Positions 1 through 11,805 of a DNA stretch of 64,000 nt are shown piece by piece. Location of the stretch: NCBI GenBank assembly GCA_019055375.1, contig JAHQIW010005830.1, positions 62,001 through 126,000 on the forward strand, in the 5' to 3' direction. The notes beneath the pieces are model-generated. The model was not told the origin of the DNA, made no database searches, and saw nothing but the letters and a program-made list of their open reading frames with translations. The position numbers were made by a program, and so were the translations under genes. The DNA is from Parelaphostrongylus tenuis. Its lineage: Eukaryota > Nematoda > Chromadorea > Rhabditida > Metastrongylidae. The stretch's first letter is position 1; each line of letters begins with the position of its first letter.

Positions 1-2290
1 ATTTAAGACGCCATGGTTATCCAGAGCGTCAATAACCGCTTCTGTTTTCACTGAATCAGAAGCCTTCTTCAGATCGACGAAAGTGAGATAGAGTGGATGC
101 TTGTACTCTCGTGAAACTTCAGTGAGTCTTGTGGCAGTGGGGATGTGGTCTGTGATACTAAATCCTTTTCGGAACCCTGCTTGTTCACATGGCTGTTCTT
201 TTTCCAGTGTTCTGTCAGTCCTACTCAGGATGATTCGAGTGAAGAGTTTGAAGACAATGGACAAAAGGCAGATTGGGCAAAAGTTGCCTATGTCGTTAAG
301 GTCTCCCTTCTTGAACAGCAATACGGTCTTGCTAAATTTCCATTGATTAGGAACTTTGCACTCTGACAGGTAGCGAATGAAGAGCTAAGCCAGGGTGTTG
401 ATGAGAACTAGCGATAGATTTTTCAGGTGCACTTGTCTATTGCTGAGTGGATTGGGTGTTGTTTTTGTTGTCCACCGACTATATAGCATTCCGGATTTCG
501 GAAGGGAGGACCGGTGAAGCGACATATTCATCTTCTTTTAATTTATATGACGCCAAGAGGACGTGCTAGCGAAGAAACTCAAGTAGTACTGGTGAATGAT
601 TTTCTCCATTACACTTCCGGAACCTGTAAGTAACCCGTCAGGGCATCGGAGTGCAATCATCTTGGTCCTATAATTGGCGAAGCCTCGCTGGTCTTTACGA
701 ATGCTCTTCCTAGCTTCTGCAGGTTCTGCCATAACTGCTGCTCGTCTCTCTTTGACGTCTTCCTTATCGCTTCTCTGCGGCGTTTCGCCAACTCGGGCGC
801 AAGGTTTCGATGGCCTGTAAATTGTGAGATTCCACGTTGACGTGTCAGCTCGAGTATCTGCGGAGAGAAGCTGCTTTTCGTGTGACTTGAGAACTCTCGC
901 CTTTCATGGCGCTACCGTGAAGATATTCAACGAGACGGTCGTATTCTCCGCCGATATTGTCGATTTCGGTATCTTGCCAAGAACCGATTTATGATATGAA
1001 TACATCCCAGTTTATGGTATTTCTGGAACATCGTTATTTGATTTTAGCGGCTTTCTCTCCTGACAGCGTAAAACAGACGTGGCTCCGAAGAGTCTATGAT
1101 CTGATACAGTGTAGAACTTAGGAAGAATGGCGACATCGGTCAGGTTGCTTTACTAAGATGAGGTCTATTTCGTAATGGTACTCTCCATTGAGAGGCTTCC
1201 ACGTTCATCGTGGAGAGTGAGGCTTCCAGACTTATGAGCTACTATGAATGTTATGAGTTGTCATGATAGACTTAAGTAACTTCTTATCCTGTTCATTCCA
1301 TTCTAGTTCGTGGGTTCCATTGTGACGTTCTTCGGATGTTCTCCTGGGTCCCATTTTTGCGTTAAAATCTCCAACAATGACATTGAGGAATGGCTGGTAT
1401 TTTCTGATGAATTTTCCGTTGTCCATATAGAACGCTTCGAGTTCGCCTTCGACATAGCTTGATGTTGGTGAGTAAGCAACGAAGATGGTTGAAGTCGGCA
1501 TTAATCCACATCGTTTCAACCGTAATCGGCCGATACGGGGTATTGGCTGGTCAAATGAATCTATGTTCACGATCAAATTTGATTTGACGAGAACGCCAGC
1601 GCCGCCTTCACCTCTCCTATTGCATGTTCCAAGAAACAGTTGTTCTCCAGTGTCATAAACAGCCTGAAAAGGATGGCGCCTTCTCGTCTCAGCCAGACGA
1701 AAGACGTTGTACTTATCCTTCTTGCTCAAATCAGTAGGTTTTTTACGGTGGGTTCGTGTGCAAATGTTCGTGCATTATAGGTGCAGGTCTTCCTTTTAGT
1801 CCGTTTCCATTTCGGCAGCTTAGTTCGGCTCTGAGACTTTAGCGATTTTCCCGTAATCGTCCTGCCTGGTGCTGCCGTACTAGGGGCTCTTTCAGGGTGA
1901 GGGAAATGAGGTCATATATAGCTGTTTCTAGCATTTTTATACCCAACGTATGGCTACCTGGAATCTAAACGTGGGACCTGGGTGCTCACGAGTAGCTTGC
2001 CAGTCTCTCTCGGAGGAGGTGAAGAAGCTTATTTGTTGTAGGCGACTCCTAACCGCCTCCCATGTACTTCCCAGCAGCTTGGTTGCAGACTTCAGACCGG
2101 CTTGACTCGTAGATATGGAGTTTTGTTAATTGAGAAGAAGGGAGCTCATTCCCGAAATCCACCTGCGTCTCTGGAAAGCACACTGTCCCTTTTGGTTTGC
2201 GTTTATTCCCCTATCCACCACCTGACCTAGGACGCACCACCTGTACTCGCGACTAACTGGGCTGGATCCCTCGAAGAGGGAGATCCGTGG
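1..2290 (-). mobile_element. RTE-type non-LTR retrotransposon, copy 1, decayed and cut by the window edge
   Basis: Minus-strand remains of an RTE-clade LINE. From its 5' end near 2,290 one reads an upstream region, then an AP-endonuclease-like domain at 1,729-1,232 (AETRRRHPFQAVYDTGE, GDFNAK, RIGRLRLKRCG), then interrupted linker and reverse-transcriptase sequence. At 3-95 the RT palm block reads TFVDLKKASDSV, where the family has FDLKKAFDSV-like residues with the first catalytic Asp. Stops and frame changes throughout show it cannot encode a working protein. The window starts inside the RT domain, so the 3' end is missing. Bases 1,226-2,290 recur inverted at 50,155-51,256 as part of the A/A' duplication, so those two are one insertion copied by duplication, whereas the copy at 11.8-15.2 kb is independent. 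Confidence 0.9.
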
Positions 2291-2390
2291 ATGTGCAACA
2301 TAACTAAATCTGTTGTGTTGCCCATTACAACCTTCCTCTTCGACATTTTTATTAGTTGTTAGTTATCAAAAGAAATCGGTAGTGTCGAGG

Positions 2391-2462
2391 GCGCCGGTAG
2401 TGTAACGTTTCAGTACGCGCTCTTGGAAAGAGTGAAATCTGGGTTTGAGTCCAAGCTGACGC
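2391..2462 (+). repeat. tRNA-like element (family T1), degenerate
   Basis: A tRNA-sized module with a 5' GCGCCGG and 3' CTGACGC acceptor-like pair, an A-box-like GGTAGTGTAACG and a B-box-like GGGTTTGAGTCC. It is followed by a tail TTTTCGCACATTACTCTACATCA and, near 2,520-2,545, GCCATAGGCGGTTAAGTAAA, the 3' end shared by other T1 copies. Its inverted twin is at 49,974-50,049. It is an old retroposed copy, not a functional tRNA gene. Confidence 0.75.
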
Positions 2463-5274
2463 AAACGTTTTCGCACATTACTCTACATCATTGGGTTTAT
2501 TGAAACACCGGAACACCGCCATAGGCGGTTAAGTAAAATGATTTCTAAGAGAAATCAGTTAATTAACAAATGTAAACACCATCATGATCAATGATATGCA
2601 TCTATTTGGTTAACAATGACTGGATGTGTTCCTCCCAGTAAGAACAAGGCTGGCGGTAAAATTTTCGGTGCGGTCTTTTTTGAGCTGGTTATAGTCGTTG
2701 AGTTCTTTTTCCAACAGATGGCTTTAGGGTGCGGAAGGCACGACAATGCGATGGAGCAGTATTAGAGCTCTGCTGTGAATGTGGTACTATGGTCAAGTCC
2801 AGTTTCTCCACAAATTATCGGGTCGACTTTGCAATGTGATGTGGTCGGCTATTACATGGGATGTCCATCGCGACTTTTCTTAGCGGTGGCCCATTTCAAT
2901 GAGATCGGGAGCGATGGTGCTACTATACTAGAATATAGTACATAAAACCACAAACTTTTGTAAGTATCCAATTTGAATTAGAAAAAAAAACTGAATAAAA
3001 CAATAGACCGAAGGCAGTAATGGGACATCTGAATACATACGAACGTACACACGTAGACACATATTTATACGCATCTACATAAATGTACAAAACACACGCA
3101 AACAGTATTGCTAGATGCACATAACAATTACAGATTGAAACCAATTTTAATTTCGGATTAATTTCGAAACAATCAGAATAAAAAGTCTTTCACTTAGCAT
3201 TTATTGTTCTGTTATAACATATATCACGTGTAGCACTCGTATAACACGTCGATGCAATTAATCGCAAATTTGTCTGCAATTTCACCGCCTGTGTTCTAAG
3301 TTGATTCTTTTGAGCGACAGGCGGCGAGAGTAAGTCGTTTCAGTGGCAATGTGGTAGTTTCGTAATGAAATTTGGAATATTATCGTTACTAAAGCGGGCT
3401 TAATAATCATTAAAAGAAGGAACGGTAATGCCAAAACAATCATAAAACAACGAAATGCTCGTCAAAAGTGATACCGCACATTGCAATGCGATAGCACTCC
3501 AGCGATAGCTCAAGAAAACTTTTAAATATTAGTGGACTTTAGAAATTAGGACTTCTATAAAGTTGTAAAAGAGACTGTGTTCTATTTTATTATGGTTGAA
3601 ACTTTCTATGATTCCACTTATACTCTATATATATGTATATCGCTTCATCGCTACACTCCTTGAAACTAATGCCAATCCTTTTTCTACAACGCCACATTTT
3701 TGGAGGGAAATCAGGCGATTACGAAAATGTCATAATTCGCACTCTTATTAAACATTCTTATGCTTTCTTATTTATGTAAATCCATATTTCACTCATGCTA
3801 TGACATGTTTCTTACGGTTATGTTTCTGTCATTTCGTTACTCGTTCGTTATGCGCACCTTGTTTCGACTCATTAAGAGAAACGCATTTTGTGATTTTTTT
3901 AGAGCTTTACCAGCCTTTAGGTAGCTCAAATCACGAGAGTTTGATGTACTTCATCTCTTACAAGGTGACAACGATCTGAGCTGTTATTAGTCTAGACCGC
4001 ATGCCGCATGTGCGACGGTCGCGGCTCGGCGCAATTCTTTATTATCACTCCTTGCAATGGAAATATGGGATTTGTTTGGCACTGTAGTACTCAGGGAATG
4101 TTATCGTGATAAAATAATGAAATAAGGCGGAAGAGTCGTCTATAGGTTTTATAATTAAGAGAATCCCATTTATCGAAAAATCCTTTATGTTTTCAATGGG
4201 AAAATTACATTGTGCTGAAAGGGAGCGTAATTCCACCTTAAATAACTTCATTTCGCTCTTTTTTATTCATGAATTTGTAGTTACTCAAAAGTTTGACAAA
4301 CGCTTATTCCCTCACTAGGTTTTCTTTGTGTTTTTTACCTCCTGTTAATAAAAAAAAACGTTTTGCAAGCAGAGTCTGTTTAAGTGAGCATCTGCCTTTT
4401 ACTTCGAGATTCGAGGCTTTAGAAGAAAGCATCTCCACTGTTTTTGCCACATATAGCTTTACCGATGCCTCTTCCAACATGTTTCACCATTCACTGAAGA
4501 CGATATTCCCTTTAGTAGCGATAAAAATAGACATTTCATCTGAAAACTACTAAAAAATCATTGTAGCTGCTGCTATCGACGCGCGATGGCGCAGCGTGCC
4601 CCACAGGATTTTTAACGTCGTTGTCAACGTGTTAAGTTATTAAACGGCTGCCGAAATTCTATAAAAATTAGAACACGCGTTTCTCTCAAAATCTTGAATA
4701 AGGGTGGGTAATATTGAAATGATCAGATTTGCGAAACCCAAGGCTCTTTTGCTGCTACACCGCATTGGCAACTTCTTTTAAAATAACCAATTGTACCATT
4801 AAAATTGCTGGGGTCTAAGCTATTGAATAATTACTCAAAATTTGAACTTAAGTGGGAAACGAATCTTTCAAAGATTCAAAGCAGAATGCGGATTGGATAA
4901 TGATCCTTCATTTCCATGTCAAAAGCAAATCACACAGGTCATCAAAAGACATTATGCTTACATAAGAGGCCAGGCATCCTATACTCTAAATTTCCCATTC
5001 ATGCAGCTTTTTGAGAAACCTTTCCAGTGATGTTCAGTCTTTTCTCAGCGGTGATGTACGCTTATAATTCAAATTTCATTTTATAATATGAAGAAGGTTC
5101 GCGTGGAGTTGAAAAACATAGTCCTAGAGCAAAGAATTAGAAGGATAAAGCTATTGGAGCTCATGAGTTTTCAGGAATGCTCCATGCTCGTCTTCAAATT
5201 ATAATATCGTCTGAGGTAATTGGATACATATCTGGCTCTTTGAATAACTCGCGGTGATCTGCCGTCATATTAAG

Positions 5275-5430
5275 TAGTGTTGCTTACGCTCCCAGACAAG
5301 TATGGCACAACTTTAGCGACCCTGAAGGGGTGAAAGGCTTGACAAGCCATGAGTTTGAGAAAGAATCAATGACCTCGTGTGCTATGCAGAGCACCTATAA
5401 CCACTGTGCCACGTATGCGCTTGAGCAAAA
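5275..5430 (-). repeat. Old SINE copy (family T2), 5' part
   Basis: Minus-strand match to the dimeric tRNA-like SINE at 29,962-30,300: it keeps CACAGTGG..AGGTGCTCTGC, CTCATGGCTTGTCAAGCC and a remnant of the CAGGGTCG region. The inverted twin, better preserved, lies at 47,360-47,545. A further faint copy of the 3' part is at about 42,515-42,580. Confidence 0.6.
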
Positions 5431-6480
5431 AGTCCCTTTTTTTCTTATTGGCAAAACTTACTATGAAGATCTCTTATTGAATAGGTTGAGTACTAAATTT
5501 TCTAGTTTTTAAGCTGCTGAATGATTATTAAAAATCTATGAAAAAGCTATGTTGAGTGGACAAGGAACTAAAATAGGAACAAATTTCACACAGTGCGTTT
5601 GCTTCCACTTATTTCGTTAGAAATAGAGGATTTTTTTCCAAGAAAGCTGAACGGTCTTTCAACTAAAAACACGTCTTTGTTTACCCAACCAGTAATATTC
5701 TATCTAATCTATTCTAGAATATATACTTAAATTACTACATAACTTCAAAAATTCCGCAATGAACTTCAAAAAATGGACTACGATTGCAAGACATTTTATT
5801 TCATCGGTTTGGAGAGCGTGGTATGAAGGTGAGACCAGAAGCCAAGCATAATTTCAAAATTGGCATTTCTCACACTATCGAACGACTATAAAAACGTAGA
5901 CTAATAAAGAAACAATTGTTAAATAACGGTTGAAGATGTGATCGTTCTCGACATGTTTTTCTTGTTGAAAGATAGTACAATTCTTAACACATGGGCGTTC
6001 TTTCAACTAAAAAATATATGAAAACTTTCACAAGAATCTCTCTGGTAATATTCCAGAATTGCGTAGTGGTAATGTTCTCTTGAAGCCTTAATTTACTATG
6101 TAATCTCTCCCCGTATTTCCACTTAAGCGTGCAACGTAGAAAATTCAAGTGCGTGAAATGCCTCATGGGTCTACATGATCCATACGGTACCCATGCGGTT
6201 AAATTGTAGGTCGAGCTTAAGATAGTTATAGATGACTCTTCTGACTTGGCCATGGCATAGACTTTTGGCATTTAGGCTTTGAAATAAAATTTCTGAACAA
6301 CCCGAAAATGCTGAAAGAGTAAGAGTTTCCTACGCCTCTTGTCGAACACGCTAGGAAACGTGTTTGGTTTTATGAGCATGAAGACTGAGAAAAAGAGACA
6401 AAATATTTCGAATCCGTTTTTTGAATTTGTATCATACTTATATACTTGGACACTTTGATGGTCCATCTATACGGATTGTA

Positions 6481-9400
6481 TGGACTCCAGCACATTTTCC
6501 ATTCGTTTGTTCTTCTCACGATGGTCGTTCATGGTGGTGGTTTGATTCGAGCATAGCGACTGACGCGGGTTTCATACGTGACCTGTAAACTAGTGGTGGA
6601 TGAGAGTACAGCTGATACAAAACACGTCCGCACAATGTGCGGGTGGTCGCCCAAGGGTCAGGGTATAAGCACATGGAGTCCACTCTACAGTCCATTTTGT
6701 CCATCTTTCGTCTGATCCTCTTCATATATAAGCGGTTCATCTGTGTTACGCTATCGCTGTAGGATCCTTTTGGATCACGAAGATGAGATAATTTTCACGG
6801 ATCTGAGCTGCACAAGGCGGCTAGGTAGTGGATTGCCAGCTAGATCTCAGAAGACATCGTTCGAGCGCTCTGTGAGTTGTTCGCAGTAGTCTTGACGTGG
6901 TCGAGGTATCAGCTCTCGTCTCTGCCGCCTCGCAGAGCATAATATAACATTTGTATTATGTTGTATGGTAATACTGTGTTACATGAATTGATTATTGTTG
7001 CTGTTTTCTTATACAAACATATTCTATAAAAATATGTTACGTCACAAGTAATGTTATAAGTTGCAGATTGATGAATAAATAGTTGATAAATTGACAATTT
7101 GTGCTACTCTGTTATTATATGAGATATATTGTAACATGTTGTCTCAGTGATTTGAGCATATTATACTGTAAACAAAAGGGCTCGACCCAAAAAAACTACA
7201 GTGAAGCTTCGTGTTAGAAGATCGAACCAGCAGCATTTCTCGCCGACGGACGGCAGCACTCGTCACTCGTCAATACTAGCCGCTCGCCGTCGAGTCGCTA
7301 CGTGCGCGGCGGAGCGGAGCTAATGTCAAGGGTATGCAGTACCGAACGGCTAATAGCTTTTCAACTTTTCGAACCATGTTAAAGCGTTTATGAGCCCAAA
7401 ATACACTAGAAATACATTGCGTAGTTTTTGGACTCTAGAAAAAAAAGACGTACGATAGGACGGATAAGTTGCTTCGAAATTTTGTAACAACGATGGTCAA
7501 GAAAAGCGGCCGGCACTGATTTTTGTCTTCAATGTCTTTGCTGAAGAGTTCTTCTTTAGTCCTGTAACAAAACAATCTCTATCCAGAAAAAGTTTCCGCT
7601 AAATAAAAAGTAAGATGTATTCTTAATAATCTAGGTAGTGACATGAACCAATGGATAGTAGGGGCGTTTCAATGGAGGAGTACCGTAAACTGGAAACATT
7701 CTGCTCTTTTAAAAGTTGTTCATGTTGTTTATACACTTATTAATTGACAATCTGTGGGATTTTCTACCACTGAAATCGTTTTGTCATCTATAAATCATGA
7801 TCAAAATGCATAGTACGTACACTTTATGATGCAGCTCCATCGAACACAGCAAAAATAATCATTGAGAAACTTGATTTATGCCGTAAGCTTCTGTTGCTGT
7901 TGAGTTGCTCCCAAAAAAACACGTGATTTTGGCATAATGATCAGATTTTTAGACTGCGTTTCTTCTCAAAATCTATTTTGGCATCTTGCTGACGAAGAAG
8001 AGCCTCCATCTTGGTTAAGAGGGTATCAGACTCAAACTTCGAAATAGCCTGCTTCCGTTTCTTAGCTTGTTATTACTTGAGCTAAACTGTGAATAGAAAA
8101 ATTTTCCTAATACAACGGAGGTCAATACGAGACTGAAGGTCATCTGATTGTCGTTTATTGCCCGCATACTTTTTACCAGAATCATCATCTGTCGCATTGA
8201 AGAACAGTATTAGAAAGAAATGATGGTCAGACGGGCCGAAACTCACTCGAAAAGGGATCATAGTTGAGTGAAATCCACGAAATGATGGAACTCATTCAAA
8301 TAGAGTTCATAGACCAGTCTACTAGCTGCGTTCCTGACAATATAACATTGTGCTGCAACCACACGTGTGCTTTAGTGAATGGTTTTACATCAGAAAGAAT
8401 AACGACTTGATGATGGAATTCCCTCAGCAAAAAAAAGTGGGACAGATGGGTTACCTCAGCACGAAACAGGAACTGCCTAAGATATTAAATGTTAGACATA
8501 AGAACAGAAAGACAGGTGATACAAGTTCTACTTTCCCTCAAAATATAAAATGAACATAGACCGATGCCACAATTAACTAAAATGTACAAGAGACTATACA
8601 GCATTATGACAGCAAGCGCTACGACGCACACGGTCAAATTTGCAAAAGCTCGGTATTCTCTTCAAAGAGATCTCCAAAAAGGCTCGTTTCCACGAAAAAA
8701 ATTATTTCTAATTCGATGACATATTCCTACTTTCCTTCTTTGAGCCAAACAAAAGGTGTCATGCTATTTCTTTATTCAACAGCTGACGTTTCGGCAGTGT
8801 TCACCTTTTTCAGAACCTGGAAAGACCAAGTTGTCTGCAATCCACTCCGTCAAACACCTTCAATACTCCTCCAGAAAAATGACTCATGTTTGACTTAAAG
8901 AAGAAAAATAGAAATTATTAAAGCATTTTGAAGTTTGATTAGGCAGTCGGTCTTGGGAATTGTTAGAAGAAGTATCAATGGCATATTGCAGCCGTTAATG
9001 TTCAAAAGTATGTGAGAAAGATTACTGGAGGCGGTGATTCAATCAACCGGAGTAGAAATTATTCACGTGCAATAAGTGTTCTTGTTGTAAAATTGTCTGA
9101 ATATCTCTGATGTTTGAAGGCAGTCTACATATACTGTCGTGAGTTAAAGGAAATATGCGGGCACAAAATTAAATCAACAAATCACAGAAAACGAAAAGAT
9201 GCCTGCTTTCTAATATCGAGCTCATATACTCAGAAAGCGGAAAGGAGTTGATTGAAAGTCAGTAATCAAAAGAGATATTTCCGGAAACAATCTCTACCCA
9301 CAGTTATTGCACTATGAAAAGCTTACGGGATTTTCATTCAAAATCCTTACATCTTTAGAATTGATAGACTAATGCTGGAATGATAAGACTATTGCGTTGA

Positions 9401-11251
9401 TTTTCATCAAAGAATTCTTCGTCTGTCATAATAAATTAGAATGACCAAACTGAATTTAACAATGGATATGGGGCAGCAGGAGCGACAGCACGCTTTTTTT
9501 CATTTCGCTCCAAGTGCCAAATCTTGTCTGTGATCATCAGAAGCACGATTAATAATGATATCACCACGAAATGACTCACTTCGTTTTATTCAGTCTACGA
9601 CAATAAAAAAACGAAGAATCCTCAAATAACACAAGAAACAAGCGATGAAAGCTGCGCAGAAGGAAAAAGTCGTGATTATATTGGCGACCTAAAATCGATC
9701 ACTATGAGAACACATTGTTGATGCGTTTCATTACTTGATTTTTTCATTCTACACGATTCCTCACCACGACTTAGTGTGTTGATTTCAGAGCACCCTCTAC
9801 TTGATTCGGTTCCTCACACTCATTCTCAACAAGCTTATTTGAAAAATTCAAGTGTATCCTCGGCTAGTGCTTGAGGATTTCTTCTCCTTGAGACTGTTGT
9901 GAAATGCTGGTCGAGGCGATTCCTTGTACAGTCTTGGAATTAGTCAAGTTAGAGCCTATATCGCTAAGTGAATCATTGCTTGAAAATATTCAGAGGGATG
10001 GCACCAGCGCAGTGCGCTTCACTTTGCCTTCTGATACTGCACCACTGACCAGGTGAGAGATGATTTTTATGCGACCAGCTATCACATTTAATTGCGGGGA
10101 TCTCAGCGCCTGCAGAATACAGTTTATTTTATCGCAACTGGTATCCTAAAACTTCTGCACCCTTCGAACCGACTGCTGTTTGAGGATTTCTTTCTTGTTC
10201 ACGATTCCGCAGAATATTGGTTGAGCAGTTTTTTTGGAATATCTACGATAACCAGGTCAGAGCGTTACCACAGATTTGCAGGAGAGTTTTGGAGAAGAGA
10301 TCGAGCCAGCATAACGATAAGCTCCTCATTTTCTTTTACACTGCACCACCAGCCACCCTATCACTTTTTACTGCGCAGCCGCAGTTTATTTGATATGGCT
10401 CATTTCCGTCATGGGGACAGGGAATTCTGAATAAAGATTTGTTGTTGGACAAAAATTTTCATTAGATTACTAGCAAAAAACTGAAAGCTTGATTCTCGGC
10501 GAGCTCAGAAATTTTCTTTTTCTAAAAAGCCTTGTCAGAACGCTAAAGCATTCAAAATAACATTATGTTTCACATGCGCGGGGCTAACTGCGCTTTTATG
10601 TCGCATTCCAGAGCTCTTTCCCTAGACCTTTGGCAACTATTGAGTAGCATAAATTTCGGTGATTTCGAAAATAGACTTGGTTTTGCAAAGTCTTTTGTAC
10701 TGCGCTGTAGCAGGTGAGATAAGATTGAGTTTTACATGCGCTGGTTGAAACGATAGCACTGATCGATCGGAAATACAGGTGCGCTTCGTTTGTAGAGTGC
10801 GATGATTCTCATTGAATTTAGGATGTTTCTCCGGTTTAACAAGTAGCCTAGATAAAACAGACGGCTCTAATGATTGGAGATTTCCTCTACACGTCTATAT
10901 GCTATTCGCGCTCAGGCTCAAACTGTTTGGGTTTGGGCTTAACGCCTAATCTCAATAGCTGACTTATTTGCCAATGTATATTGCAAAAAAAAGCCTAAGC
11001 TCTGAAACGGTAGAGCAGAAGTTTTTTCTAAAATGCAAGTAACTCAAAACCGTAATCAAGAAGCGAGATAATCTCAGATAAATAACAAAAATCCTTGCTA
11101 TCAAATGCAACGAGTGTAAAACACAATTTTATTTGGAAAGCCACAGAACCGTAAGGAGGCTCTTCTGGTAACTAGTACATTTTGATTTCGAAATTCTAGT
11201 ATTCCTACTGCCTTCTAGCAGTGTTATGATGTTACATATATACCTAAGAGA
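6481..11251. other. 4.8-kb stretch without a supported gene
   Basis: Several 60-110-codon open frames occur here (for example 10,092-10,430 on the plus strand and 6,516-6,740 on the minus strand). None shows a recognisable domain, splice-bounded structure or duplicate with a conserved frame. A locally G+C-rich patch lies at 7,210-7,330. A hammerhead-like motif on the minus strand is at 8,781-8,813. Around 10,500-10,720 there is a degenerate copy of dispersed repeat R2 (see 24,570-25,190). Otherwise I see nothing. Confidence 0.5.
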
Positions 11252-11373
11252 GCTGAGTGGTGAGCAAATACACAGCCTCAGGCGGGCATCGAACCCGCGT
11301 TTCATCCTATCCTGGGACGCGCGCTCCACCACTACACCACCGAGGAGGCACATTTGCTCGACCACTCATTCTC
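11252..11373 (-). repeat. tRNA-like element capped on an inverted-repeat stem
   Basis: The core at 11,275-11,349, read on the minus strand, begins GCCTCCTCGGTGGTGTAGTGG and ends GGGTTCGATGCCCGCCTGAGGC, with A-box and B-box-like sequences and pairable ends. Immediately outside, GAGTGGTGAGCAAAT on the left pairs with ATTTGCTCGACCACTC on the right, so the tRNA-like fold would sit at the tip of a longer hairpin. The 5' GCCTCGGTGGTGTAGTGG resembles the head of the T2 SINE at 29,962. The anticodon region does not look like a standard tRNA, so I treat it as a tRNA-derived repeat. Confidence 0.65.
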
Positions 11374-11805
11374 CAACATCTCTATGTCAGCTATCATCCA
11401 TCAGACTTCAACAGGTTTGGTCGGGTATGCAATTTCGCTTTACAAACCCAGTTGAGCTGACAACCATTGTTTGATAGAATACTCCGAAAGTTTAGAATTT
11501 TTACTGCTTTTTTCGCATGTTTTTGCTCACCACTTAATCTTCTTAGGTATTTTTGAGTTCGCGAGATTTAGACTTCCAAATGATTATTGAGAGTTCAATG
11601 GAAAATCCCAACAAAAACACTTTCTCCAAAAAATCTCTTCCTGATAACGGAAATGACCCTTTGATGCCATTGATTGTCATAGTATTTTTATTACTTTGTT
11701 TAATATAATTTTTTATGTTTTTTACGAGGTAATCATTCTAAGTTAATGAATTCACAAAGATCTTTACCAAATTACCAAATTTTCAATCACTAGTGAATAA
11801 TCTGT
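11374..11805. other. Short gene-free spacer
   Basis: A+T-rich spacer between the tRNA-like hairpin and the 3' end of the full RTE. No open frame, repeat or RNA gene is supported. Confidence 0.5.

Larger units (their letters stand above)
1226..6474. repeat. Segment A: left arm of a 5-kb inverted duplication
   Basis: Read on the minus strand, this interval aligns with the plus strand of 45,836-51,256 over its whole length, with many substitutions and small indels. Anchor pairs: 3,003-3,031 with 49,380-49,407; 4,036-4,115 with 48,815-48,895; 5,275-5,430 with 47,360-47,545; 6,330-6,400 with 46,370-46,450. It carries part of the first RTE, a tRNA-like element at 2,391 and an old SINE at 5.3 kb. 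I see no gene in 2,546-6,474; the short open frames on either strand are not shared as open frames by the two copies, which argues against coding. Confidence 0.85.

Noticed and set aside
101..366. Plus-strand open frames at the left edge
   Set aside because: They are antisense shadows of the minus-strand RTE reverse transcriptase; the coding signal (LKKASDSV) is on the other strand. The same holds for the plus-strand frames at 11,914-14,966.
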